Below, piece by piece: positions 5,994 through 11,974 of a stretch of 11,974 nucleotides of DNA; position 1 is the first letter of the stretch; every line of letters starts with the position of its first letter. The stretch is from Methanobacteriaceae archaeon UBA349 (GTDB lineage Archaea; Methanobacteriota; Methanobacteria; Methanobacteriales; Methanobacteriaceae), in contig DAWK01000025.1 in the NCBI GenBank assembly GCA_002509745.1, positions 1 through 11,974 on the forward strand. The letters are read 5' to 3'. The notes beneath the pieces were generated by a model. It was not told the DNA's origin and did no database searches. It saw only the letters and a program-made list of their open reading frames with translations. A program made the position numbers and the translations under genes.

Positions 5994-6992
5994 TTATTCT
6001 TCCCCAAAATATATTTCATCTAACTGATAATTATCCCATTCCCGTTTATCAAGAACTATTTCTAACTCTTGAGGAGTTAATAAAGGTTTTTTATACATTT
6101 GAGAATCATCAATAGCTATTCTAGGACAGGCCGTCGCTACAAAGGCATCTAAATCTAAAAAAGGCAATAGTAAATCAGGTGATATGTTTTCCATCATTAT
6201 CAAAAAAGCCTCTTTCCCTTCATTTTCAAGATTCTGTTTTATTTTACGAGCCAGGACCATGCGGTACTGGCCTTCCTTGGAAGAGACCAAAATTCCCCAT
6301 TTTTTTGCTTCACGAGCCTTGGTAATTCTGGCAAAGCGAATCCTTAAAATTCTATCTGCAAATTTTTCTATGTCCCTTGCCTCTCCTCGGTAAGGATCCG
6401 CAATAACTACTGGTTTGTGAGTGAATAATTTAATGCCTAAGGGATGAAAATTTCCGCTCCCCACGTAAAAATAGGCATCAACATCCAAATTCTTTATAGC
6501 AGAAAAATTGCATCCTAAAACTTGGCCTATTCTGGTACTGGAACCTGATTCTAGCATCACTTCTTTGCCATTTGCTTCTAAGAAGTGTTTTGTATCTTCT
6601 AAAAGATGTAAATGCTGAGTAGTGGTGGCTAGGGCAATTTTATGATATCCCTGAAGGAGTTCTAAAGATTTTTCCAGTGCCTCGTTCACATCTACTTGAG
6701 AATAAGCCTCAATAAACATCACTGGTACCGGATAATCCAAAGGAAGTGCAGTGTGACCATAATGAATTAGTATATCAACTAAATCTGCCATTTTCCGGTC
6801 TGCAGTATCACAAGCCCCAAAACATGGATCTGCAGAGATTATAACAGTGGCCCCGGTTTCTAATTCTAGTTGTTCAGCTACTTTAGCAGCGTGAATTTTA
6901 AGGCCATCTGGAAACTGCAATCCCACTACAGATGCATTAATATCCTTAATTTTCTTTATAACTTTTTCAAGATCTAGATCATACATAGACAT
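5994..6992 (-). CDS. dph2: Diphthamide synthase Dph2 (ACP-transferase radical enzyme)
   Basis: Dph2 carries out the first step of diphthamide synthesis, transferring the 3-amino-3-carboxypropyl group of S-adenosylmethionine to a histidine of elongation factor 2 (EC 2.5.1.108) by non-canonical radical chemistry. The 332-residue protein has the three 4Fe-4S ligands expected for the archaeal homodimer: Cys57 in [10 protein letters not shown], Cys161 in VLGCNF and Cys289 in [10 protein letters not shown]. Other family motifs are GLQFPDGLK (24-32) and [12 protein letters not shown] (175-186). The ATG at 6990-6992 is used; a second in-frame ATG two codons later cannot be excluded, and the ribosome-binding site is weak (GGT). 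It lies downstream of hpt, and its leader carries three tandem 12-base repeats. Confidence 0.96.
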   Translation of the reverse strand: MSMYDLDLEKVIKKIKDINASVVGLQFPDGLKIHAAKVAEQLELETGATVIISADPCFGACDTADRKMADLVDILIHYGHTALPLDYPVPVMFIEAYSQVDVNEALEKSLELLQGYHKIALATTTQHLHLLEDTKHFLEANGKEVMLESGSSTRIGQVLGCNFSAIKNLDVDAYFYVGSGNFHPLGIKLFTHKPVVIADPYRGEARDIEKFADRILRIRFARITKAREAKKWGILVSSKEGQYRMVLARKIKQNLENEGKEAFLIMMENISPDLLLPFLDLDAFVATACPRIAIDDSQMYKKPLLTPQELEIVLDKREWDNYQLDEIYFGEE

Positions 6993-7012
6993 ATAATTTA
7001 CCAGCTTAAAAT

Positions 7013-7048
7013 TTGAATTTAATATTGAATTAATCTTTGAATTAATAT
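7013..7048. repeat. Three tandem 12-base repeats upstream of dph2
   Basis: Consecutive units are TTGAATTTAATA (7013-7024), TTGAATTAATCT (7025-7036) and TTGAATTAATAT (7037-7048), in exact 12-base register. They lie 21-56 bases upstream of the dph2 start, in the promoter or leader. A TATA-like stretch on the minus strand around 7072-7085 would place them just after the transcription start. Confidence 0.6.
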
Positions 7049-7151
7049 TTTTAGTAATTAATCTACTATTTTAAGTATATTGAAGATTTCTTAGAAGTTG
7101 CAGTAAGATAAAAATTTAAATAATTTTCAGCATGACACCGACATTAACTCA

Positions 7152-7718
7152 CTACTTAAGAATAGGTTCCGCAGTAACCTTATTATCAATCACATCTACC
7201 TTAATTAAAGCTTTTAATTTGAGCCCTGTTTCTTTTTCAACTATTTTTTTGCCTTCACCCTTCTCAATAACCGCTACTACTTCTGCTATTTCCACACCCA
7301 TATTTTTTAAAGCTTGTAAAACAGCAATCATAGTTCCACCAGTACTTACCACATCATCTATAATCAGTACCTTATCACCCGAATTGATACCATTAATGAA
7401 AAGCTCTCCCTGACTATATCCTGTTGTTTGATGGACTGCAACCTCTCCTGGAAGTCCATATTGGCGTTTTCTAACTACTACAAATGGAATGCCCGTCTCT
7501 AGAGATAGGGCCGTGGCTAAGTGAATACCCATAGCCTCAATACAGACAATTTTATCCACATCAGTACAGAAGTGATTTTTTATCGCCACTGCAATCTCTT
7601 TTAGTACTTCGGGTTGGGTAAGTGGAATTCCATCAGTTACTGGGTGAACAAAATAATTATATTCTCCTTTTTTTATAATTGGAGATTCTTCTAAAGTTTT
7701 TTTCAGTTTTTCAAGCAC
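7152..7718 (-). CDS. hpt: Hypoxanthine/guanine phosphoribosyltransferase, archaeal type
   Basis: This purine-salvage enzyme converts hypoxanthine or guanine plus PRPP to IMP or GMP (EC 2.4.2.8). The 188-residue protein has the type I PRPP-binding motif [13 protein letters not shown] (117-129), the substrate-loop motif [11 protein letters not shown] (about 82-92) shared with APRT/XPRT-like enzymes, and the [14 protein letters not shown] region (59-72). I place the start at the GTG at 7716-7718 (protein starting [10 protein letters not shown]). An AGGTG is six bases upstream of it, and its own GTG forms an earlier in-frame start at 7725-7727 that would add only three residues. It is the first gene of the leftward group, divergent from srp54. 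Substrate preference among purines cannot be read from sequence alone. Confidence 0.92.
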   Translation of the reverse strand: MLEKLKKTLEESPIIKKGEYNYFVHPVTDGIPLTQPEVLKEIAVAIKNHFCTDVDKIVCIEAMGIHLATALSLETGIPFVVVRKRQYGLPGEVAVHQTTGYSQGELFINGINSGDKVLIIDDVVSTGGTMIAVLQALKNMGVEIAEVVAVIEKGEGKKIVEKETGLKLKALIKVDVIDNKVTAEPILK

Positions 7719-8145
7719 TAGAAACACCTAAATTATTGAATTAAATAAATAATAATAATTTTTTGATTAAAATAAAGTTAAATGAGATTTTAATTAATGG
7801 ATTATTAATTAATTTTTTTGAATTTTATAAATATAAATATATTAATAATTCATTAGATTTGATAGTATAAATTATTTAATAAACTAATTTTAAACAATTC
7901 TTATATATTATTAATATACTAATGAATTTATAATTAAATAGATATAATTAAAATCTATTATAAATCCATGATATGATATAAATAACACAAAAGTTATGAT
8001 ATTAAAATATTAGATTAAATGATTCTCAAAATAACATATAAATGATATGATTTAAGAAATGATTAAAATAATTATTATTTCATATTATATTTATTTAAAA
8101 TTCAATTGATTTTATTTACAAAATCATTTCACATCAGGTGAGTAG
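7719..8145. other. A+T-rich divergent promoter region between hpt and srp54
   Basis: These 427 bases hold no credible gene on either strand and are almost pure A+T apart from the ribosome-binding sites at each end. They must contain the promoters of both hpt and srp54, but TATA-like sequences are so frequent that I cannot single them out; TTATATTT near 8085 is one candidate for srp54. Two structures stand out: an inverted repeat AATTCATTAG (7847-7856) with CTAATGAATT (7919-7928), and a palindrome TATATTA-T-TAATATA at 7904-7918 next to its right arm. Confidence 0.6.
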
Positions 8146-9474
8146 ATGTTAGGCAATTTAGGTAAGAACCTTACCAATACAATGAAAAAATTGGCAGGAA
8201 TGTCAATTATTGACGAAGAAATGGTTAAAGAAGTTGTTAAAGAAATTCAACGGGCTTTAATCCAATCTGACGTTAATATTAAACTTGTTTTAAAATTATC
8301 CAAATCAATAGAAGAAAGGGCATTAAAAGAAGAACCTCCCAAGGGCATAACTCCTAAAGAACATATAGTAACCATAGTATATGAAGAACTGGTCAATCTA
8401 CTGGGAGAAAAAGCCGAAGAAATAGAAATAGATAAAAAACCATTTAAAATACTATTTTTAGGGCTTCAGGGAAGTGGTAAAACTACTACCATTGGTAAAT
8501 TAACCCGATATCTTCAGAAAAAAGGATTCAATCCAGCTATTGTCTGTACCGACACCTGGAGACCCGCCGCCTATGAACAGCTAAGGCAATTAACTGAAGA
8601 AATGAACGTACCCCTATATGGAGATCCTGATAACAAAGACGCTCTTGATTTAGCTAAAAAAGGTCTAGAAAAGTTTAAAAATCAGAGCCTAATTATATTT
8701 GATACTGCCGGTCGTCACAAGGAAGAAAAAGATCTTTTAGATGAAATGTTGGAAATATCTTCGGTGGTTGATCCAGATGAAGCCATTTTAGTTATTGATG
8801 GAACTATAGGTCAACAGGCCAAGGATCAGGCCCAGGCATTCTCTCAAACAGCAAAGGTGGGATCTATAATAGTAACCAAACTTGATGGGTCTGCTAAAGG
8901 AGGAGGTGCTTTATCTGCTGTGGCAGAAATTGGAGCACCAATTAAGTTCATTGGTACTGGAGAGCTAATCGATGACTTTGAGGCCTTTGATCCTGAAAGA
9001 TTCATTTCACGTCTTTTAGGAATGGGAGACATTAAAACCCTTCTGGAAAAGGCTGAAGAAGTGGCCGATGAAGATATGGCTGCCGAAACCATGGATGCCA
9101 TGCTTTCTGGAAAATTTACCCTTAAAGAAATGCAATCCCAGTTTGATATGATGGGAAAAATGGGGCCTATGAACCAAATCATGAATATGATGCCCGGAAT
9201 GGGAAAACTGCCTAAAAATGCATCTCAAATGACCGAAGATAAAATTGATAAATATAAAATCATTATGAATTCCATGACCAATTATGAAATGGAGCATCCT
9301 ACTGAAATAAAGCAGTCCCGGATAAAAAGAATTGCTCGAGGATCTGGAATGAAAAATGAAGACGTTAAGGAACTTTTAAAATATTATAACGTCACTAAAA
9401 AAGCCATGAAAGGATTTGGAAAACGTAAAATGAGTGGGCCTATGGGGCAGCTCATGAGACAATTTATGCGTTAA
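8146..9474 (+). CDS. srp54: Signal recognition particle GTPase SRP54
   Basis: SRP54 binds signal sequences as they leave the ribosome, associates with 7S RNA and SRP19, and docks to FtsY at the membrane in a GTP-dependent way. The 442-residue protein is full length. A helical N domain (about 1-90) is followed by the G domain with P-loop GLQGSGKT (106-113), DTWRPAA (136-142), DTAGR (186-190) and TKLDG (244-248). The Met-rich M domain (about 300-442) includes [14 protein letters not shown] and the RNA-binding helix-turn-helix around [11 protein letters not shown]. The ATG follows AGGTGA (8136-8141) by four bases. It is the first plus-strand gene, divergent from hpt; a hairpin with a T-rich tail follows. 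The basic C-terminus [18 protein letters not shown] is usual. Confidence 0.98.
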   Translation: MLGNLGKNLTNTMKKLAGMSIIDEEMVKEVVKEIQRALIQSDVNIKLVLKLSKSIEERALKEEPPKGITPKEHIVTIVYEELVNLLGEKAEEIEIDKKPFKILFLGLQGSGKTTTIGKLTRYLQKKGFNPAIVCTDTWRPAAYEQLRQLTEEMNVPLYGDPDNKDALDLAKKGLEKFKNQSLIIFDTAGRHKEEKDLLDEMLEISSVVDPDEAILVIDGTIGQQAKDQAQAFSQTAKVGSIIVTKLDGSAKGGGALSAVAEIGAPIKFIGTGELIDDFEAFDPERFISRLLGMGDIKTLLEKAEEVADEDMAAETMDAMLSGKFTLKEMQSQFDMMGKMGPMNQIMNMMPGMGKLPKNASQMTEDKIDKYKIIMNSMTNYEMEHPTEIKQSRIKRIARGSGMKNEDVKELLKYYNVTKKAMKGFGKRKMSGPMGQLMRQFMR

Positions 9475-9506
9475 ATGGCTCGATAAATAAGTCATTAAGA
9501 AAAAGC

Positions 9507-9540
9507 TAATGAGTTAAACTCATTAATTAGATTTGTTTTT
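9507..9540 (+). terminator. Hairpin and T-rich tail after srp54
   Basis: TAATGAGT (9507-9514) pairs with ACTCATTA (9518-9525) around a TAA loop, and TTTGTTTTT follows at 9532-9540. It lies 33 bases past the srp54 stop. The stem is A+T rich and weak, but the T tract alone would fit archaeal termination. Confidence 0.45.
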
Positions 9541-9615
9541 AATTAAATTGAATAATTTAAATTAAAAATTTCATTTTTATCCTAATTCTTAAAAATTAAA
9601 TTGTTCAATTGTCGA

Positions 9616-9624
9616 TTTATAAAG
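9616..9624 (+). promoter_or_regulatory. First TATA box of pus10
   Basis: TTTATAAAG at 9616-9624 is a strong archaeal TATA box. Initiation about 25 bases on, near 9645, would give a leader of about 45 bases ending in a weak ribosome-binding site (GGTTGA at 9682-9687). Confidence 0.4.
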
Positions 9625-9666
9625 AATCAATTTAATAATTTTATTTAAAAATAGTTTATTAGATAG

Positions 9667-9675
9667 TTTATAAAG
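9667..9675 (+). promoter_or_regulatory. Second, identical TATA box of pus10
   Basis: The same nine bases, TTTATAAAG, recur at 9667-9675, only 17 bases before the ATG at 9693. At normal spacing transcription would begin at about the start codon, which would make a leaderless mRNA. The weak ribosome-binding site fits either promoter. Confidence 0.35.
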
Positions 9676-9692
9676 ATTACAGGTTGAATTAA

Positions 9693-10922
9693 ATGGACCC
9701 CTATATAAAAGAAAAAGCTCAAAAAATCAAAGAAAAAACTGAAGGAGATATATGCAACCACTGCTTAGGTCGTAAATTTTCTAATGATCTAGAAGGGCCC
9801 GGAAATCCTCTAAGAGGTATGGAAGTTAGAGAAATAATGTCTCAGGAAGGAGAGGAATTCAACTCAACTAATCCATGCGTTATATGTGGAGATTTATTTC
9901 AAAAGCTGGAAATTGCTGCAGATGAAGTTGAAAACAAAATAAAAAGCCTTGATCTTGAATATTTCAGCTTTTTAGTGGGAAGCAAAGTGGATTCTGAACT
10001 TATAAAAAAGGATGAAGAATTAAATAATTGCCTAAACTTAGATGTTGAAAGTATAAAACGAGAAATCAACCGTGAGCTGGGAAAAATTCTGGAAGAACGT
10101 TTAAACACCGAAGTTGATTTTGATAATCCTCAAATAGTTATAAATGCAGATTTCCGTCAAGAAGAACCTAAAATCCGCATTCAAATAAATCCACTATTTT
10201 TAGAGGGAAGATATAAAAAATTAATCCGTGGAATACCACAAACTAAGTGGCCATGCCGAAAATGCAGAGGTAAAGGATGCGAAGGATGTAATTTCACAGG
10301 TAAGCTGTATTTAGAAACTGTGGAAGAACTAATTTCTGAGCCAGCGCATAAAATGAGTCATAGCAAAGAATCCAAATTCCATGGTGCTGGAAGAGAAGAT
10401 ATTGATGTTAGAATGCTTGGAACTGGACGTCCATTTGTATTAGAAATAAAAGAACCGCGCAGAAGGGTTTTAAATCTTGATATTCTCCAAAAAGAAATTA
10501 ATGAAATTAATGAGGGTAAAGTAGAGGTTTTAGATCTTAAATATTCTGTTAGATCTCGGAAAGCTGAAATTAAGACTTCTTCCCCAGATACCTATAAAAT
10601 TTATCAGGCCCTGGTTGAATTAGAGGATGAAGTAACAGAAGATGATCTTAAAAGTCTCAAAACCCTTACTTTAATCAAACAACGCACCCCAATTAGAGTT
10701 TCACACCGTAGAGCAGATAAAATTCGCGAGAGAGAAGTTATGGATATCCAATACGAAATTATTGATTCCAAAACCATTAAATTAATTATAAAAGGTCAGG
10801 GCGGGCTTTATATTAAAGAATTAATTTCTGGAGATGAAGAAAGAACCCAACCCAATGTAAGCCAGGTTTTGGGAACCCCTGCCAATTGTACCGAGCTGGA
10901 TGTGCTGGAAGTAGGTATCTGA
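9693..10922 (+). CDS. pus10: tRNA pseudouridine synthase Pus10
   Basis: Pus10 makes pseudouridine 54 and 55 in the T-loop of archaeal tRNAs. The 409-residue protein has the N-terminal zinc-binding pairs CNHC (Cys21, Cys24) and CVIC (Cys62, Cys65) of the THUMP-containing accessory domain, then a second Cys cluster CRKCRGKGCEGC (Cys188-199), and a C-terminal catalytic domain. The active-site motif FHGAGREDIDVRMLGTGRPF lies at 229-248, where Asp236 is the likely nucleophile by analogy with the RTD motif of TruA-type enzymes. The C-terminal GQGGLYIKELISGD is also typical. Two TATA boxes precede the gene and the ribosome-binding site is weak. It lies between srp54 and the eL21-rpoF group. Confidence 0.96.
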   Translation: MDPYIKEKAQKIKEKTEGDICNHCLGRKFSNDLEGPGNPLRGMEVREIMSQEGEEFNSTNPCVICGDLFQKLEIAADEVENKIKSLDLEYFSFLVGSKVDSELIKKDEELNNCLNLDVESIKREINRELGKILEERLNTEVDFDNPQIVINADFRQEEPKIRIQINPLFLEGRYKKLIRGIPQTKWPCRKCRGKGCEGCNFTGKLYLETVEELISEPAHKMSHSKESKFHGAGREDIDVRMLGTGRPFVLEIKEPRRRVLNLDILQKEINEINEGKVEVLDLKYSVRSRKAEIKTSSPDTYKIYQALVELEDEVTEDDLKSLKTLTLIKQRTPIRVSHRRADKIREREVMDIQYEIIDSKTIKLIIKGQGGLYIKELISGDEERTQPNVSQVLGTPANCTELDVLEVGI

Positions 10923-10944
10923 AAAAGTTACATTTATTGATCAA

Positions 10945-10958
10945 GGGGAAAATATATT
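10945..10958 (+). promoter_or_regulatory. Candidate upstream promoter of the eL21-rpoF group
   Basis: GGGGAA followed by AATATATT resembles a BRE plus TATA box just after the pus10 stop. Initiation would fall near 10980, on top of a palindrome CCTATT-CT-AATAGG at 10977-10990, and would give a long leader of about 180 bases to the eL21 gene. TTTTATTAA at 11115-11123 is an alternative promoter with a short leader. Confidence 0.3.
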
Positions 10959-10976
10959 AGTAACAAGAATAAATAT

Positions 10977-10990
10977 CCTATTCTAATAGG
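10977..10990. promoter_or_regulatory. Palindrome CCTATT-CT-AATAGG
   Basis: Six-base arms (10977-10982 and 10985-10990) surround CT. If the TATA box at 10951-10958 is real, the palindrome covers the start site, the same arrangement as at pcn, though with a different sequence. It may be an operator or chance. Confidence 0.3.
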
Positions 10991-11091
10991 TATGGATGAT
11001 AATTTACAAAATTAAATAATTTGATTATCTGGATTTTCTCTAATTATTAATAGTAATTATGCAAATTTGAGAAACATAAGCAGCCTATTTA

Positions 11092-11141
11092 GTGATATCT
11101 GCTGTTATCACAATTTTATTAATGTTTACCGGCCTTAGGCC
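11092..11141 (+). promoter_or_regulatory. Two inverted repeats upstream of eL21
   Basis: GTGATA (11092-11097) and TATCAC (11106-11111) form a six-base stem with an eight-base loop. GGCCT-T-AGGCC (11131-11141) is a GC-rich palindrome six bases before the GGAGG of eL21. They flank a TATA-like TTTTATTAA. Read as DNA they sit where regulators bind; read as RNA they would be hairpins next to the ribosome-binding site. CAGC (11081-11084) could also pair with GCTG (11101-11104). Confidence 0.4.
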
Positions 11142-11160
11142 ATTATGGAGGTTTTAAATT

Positions 11161-11454
11161 ATGGTGCAAAGATCAAGAGGTTTTAGAAGCAAAACAAGAC
11201 ATAAACTTCAATTAACTAAAAGACCAGGGCGATCCAACCCTATAACTAAAAAGATTCAAAGATTTGATGCAGACGATTTAGTCCACATCATTATCGACCC
11301 AAGCGTTCAAAAAGGTCAACCACACCCAAGATTCCACGGCAAAACCGCTAAAGTAGTGGAAAGTCGAGGAAGAGCTTACATCGTCTCTTTAAACGATGGT
11401 AACAAGGCTAAAAAACTTATTGTGCGACCAGAACACTTGAAAATACAAGAGTGA
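11161..11454 (+). CDS. rpl21e: Large-subunit ribosomal protein eL21 (L21e)
   Basis: This is a 50S ribosomal protein of the archaeal/eukaryotic type, absent from bacteria. The 97-residue basic protein starts [17 protein letters not shown] and carries the SH3-like barrel motif [21 protein letters not shown] (about 55-75), ending in [12 protein letters not shown], all typical of eL21. The ATG has GGAGG at 11147-11151, nine bases upstream. It begins a tight group: its TGA (11452-11454) lies only five bases before the rpoF ATG. Its gene-free leader of 238 bases holds palindromes that may be regulatory. Confidence 0.97.
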   Translation: MVQRSRGFRSKTRHKLQLTKRPGRSNPITKKIQRFDADDLVHIIIDPSVQKGQPHPRFHGKTAKVVESRGRAYIVSLNDGNKAKKLIVRPEHLKIQE

Positions 11455-11459
11455 TTCCC

Positions 11460-11795
11460 ATGATAGGGAAAAAGGTTTTGGAGACCGAACCGATCTCCGT
11501 TGCCGAGGTCAAAGATATATTAGAAGGATTTGCCCAGGAGCATGAGCTCAATTACGAGCAGAACATTAGTCTAGATCATGTAATCAAATTCTCCAAATTA
11601 GAATTAGAAGAATCTAATAAACTAATCGGAGAATTAGAAGAAGTGGTCAAGAAGAAATATGCTATTAAAATAACTGATATGTTGCCTGAAGACCTGGCAG
11701 ACCTTAGATTACTTTTTGCCAAAGAAAGGGTCCCTATTAAAAGTGAGGATCTTGAGCAAATCCTGAAAATAGTTGAAAAATACCGGACTGAATAA
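11460..11795 (+). CDS. rpoF: DNA-directed RNA polymerase subunit F (Rpb4-like)
   Basis: RpoF and RpoE (Rpb7-like) form the stalk of archaeal RNA polymerase that binds emerging RNA. The 111-residue helical protein starts MIGKKVLETEPISVAEVKDIL and has the C-terminal HRDC-like helical motif around DMLPEDLADLRLLFAKERVPI, typical of archaeal Rpb4. I use the ATG at 11460-11462: GTGAT at 11451-11455 lies upstream at ribosome-binding distance, and its GTG is itself an in-frame start overlapping the eL21 stop by four bases (GTGA) that would add Met-Ile-Pro. Either way, translation is closely coupled to eL21. The DUF655 gene follows 78 bases later. Confidence 0.93.
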   Translation: MIGKKVLETEPISVAEVKDILEGFAQEHELNYEQNISLDHVIKFSKLELEESNKLIGELEEVVKKKYAIKITDMLPEDLADLRLLFAKERVPIKSEDLEQILKIVEKYRTE

Positions 11796-11826
11796 TTGAC
11801 TAAATAACAATCAGTTTTTGGTCCTC

Positions 11827-11844
11827 GTTCTTTTTATAAAGAAC
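11827..11844 (+). promoter_or_regulatory. TATA box inside a palindrome between rpoF and the DUF655 gene
   Basis: GTTCTTT (11827-11833) and AAAGAAC (11838-11844) are perfect seven-base arms around TTAT, and TTTATAAA (11833-11840) at the centre is a strong TATA box. Initiation near 11862 would give a leader of about 12 bases before the ATG at 11874. The same sequence could form an RNA hairpin in the read-through transcript. Confidence 0.42.
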
Positions 11845-11873
11845 TAAATAACCCCTTTGCAGTTGTGATTGCC

Positions 11874-11974
11874 ATGGAAGATTACGCGATTATTCTTGAT
11901 TATCTACCCCTGGGTTATATCCGGGAAGGTCATTCGACATTTAAAAGAAAACCCGTGGCCCAGGCCATAGGCAA
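11874..11974 (+). CDS. DUF655 protein, cut by the right edge
   Basis: The 33 complete codons read MEDYAIILDYLPLGYIREGH, then STFKRKPVAQAIG. The YAIILDYLPLG opening and the PVAQAIG motif about 13 residues later are the N-terminal signature of DUF655, a conserved archaeal protein thought to carry nucleic-acid-binding helix-hairpin-helix elements further on. The ATG is preceded by GTGAT at ribosome-binding distance; its GTG (11865-11867) is an in-frame alternative adding three residues. In archaea this family usually sits between rpoF and the rRNA dimethylase gene ksgA, so a ksgA gene just past the right edge is expected but not seen. Confidence 0.85.
   Translation, partial: MEDYAIILDYLPLGYIREGHSTFKRKPVAQAIG

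Noticed and set aside
6184..6393. Plus-strand frame inside dph2
   Set aside because: Short antisense shadow of a conserved enzyme with no start signal.
7132..7413. Plus-strand frame over the 3' half of hpt
   Set aside because: Its Ser/Thr/Ile-rich sequence is the antisense of the PRPP-binding region; no ribosome-binding site.
8844..9182. Minus-strand frame within srp54
   Set aside because: It lies wholly inside a certain gene; its Ser-rich composition is what antisense reading of the coding frame gives.
9016..9297. Minus-strand frame encoding a His-rich, metal-binding-looking protein
   Set aside because: It is antisense to the Met-rich M domain of SRP54: ATG codons read on the other strand become CAT (His). 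It has no ribosome-binding site or family resemblance.
9899..10108. Minus-strand frame inside pus10
   Set aside because: Ser/Phe-rich antisense of a Glu/Lys-rich coding segment; no supporting signal.
1..11974. tRNA, rRNA, CRISPR array, insertion sequence, prophage or toxin-antitoxin genes
   Set aside because: I looked for cloverleaf arms, long direct or terminal inverted repeats, transposase or integrase motifs and small paired genes and found none that hold up. The gene content is conserved housekeeping.

Overview
The window comes from a methanogenic archaeon, most likely a low-GC member of the Methanobacteriales (Methanobacterium-like). Every recognisable gene is an archaeal information-processing or archaeal/eukaryotic-type gene: PCNA, GINS, TFS, RNA polymerase subunits L and F, exosome Csl4, Dph2, SRP54, Pus10 and eL21. 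The PCNA, TFS and SRP54 proteins resemble, from memory, those of Methanothermobacter/Methanobacterium. Intergenic DNA is extremely A+T rich, while genes carry clear GGAGG/GAGGTG ribosome-binding sites. I see no mobile element, phage gene, CRISPR array, tRNA or rRNA. This is a conserved housekeeping block rather than an accessory island.

Layout. On the minus strand, read from right to left, the genes are hpt (hypoxanthine/guanine phosphoribosyltransferase), dph2 (diphthamide), csl4 (exosome cap), rpoL, a DUF99 protein, a Nudix hydrolase, tfs, a Ser/Lys/Asp-rich two-helix membrane protein, pcn (PCNA) and gins51. At about 7.7-8.15 kb an A+T-rich divergent promoter region separates this group from a plus-strand group: srp54, pus10, eL21, rpoF and the start of a DUF655 gene cut by the right edge. 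At the left edge, beyond gins51, a T-tract cluster is followed by a TATA box, a GC-rich hairpin and an ATG that opens a frame running off the window, suggesting the start of another minus-strand gene.

How the genes fit together. Replication is represented by the PCNA clamp and the helicase-associated GINS subunit. Transcription is represented by RpoL, RpoF and the TFS cleavage factor. RNA decay and modification are represented by Csl4 and Pus10, translation by eL21 and Dph2 (modification of EF-2), and protein targeting by SRP54. Purine salvage (Hpt) and a probable ADP-ribose/nucleotide-cleaning Nudix enzyme sit among them. The least explained genes are the membrane protein between tfs and pcn, and DUF99.

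Start sites need care. For pcn, rpoL, hpt, rpoF and the DUF655 gene the longest open frame begins inside, or upstream of, the ribosome-binding site, and the start that fits the site lies 6-12 bases further in; those shorter starts are used here. DUF99 and the Nudix gene lack a ribosome-binding site and have TATA boxes close to the start, which suggests leaderless or nearly leaderless transcripts. Several palindromes and short repeats lie in promoter or leader positions (pcn, Nudix, dph2, eL21) and are listed as findings.
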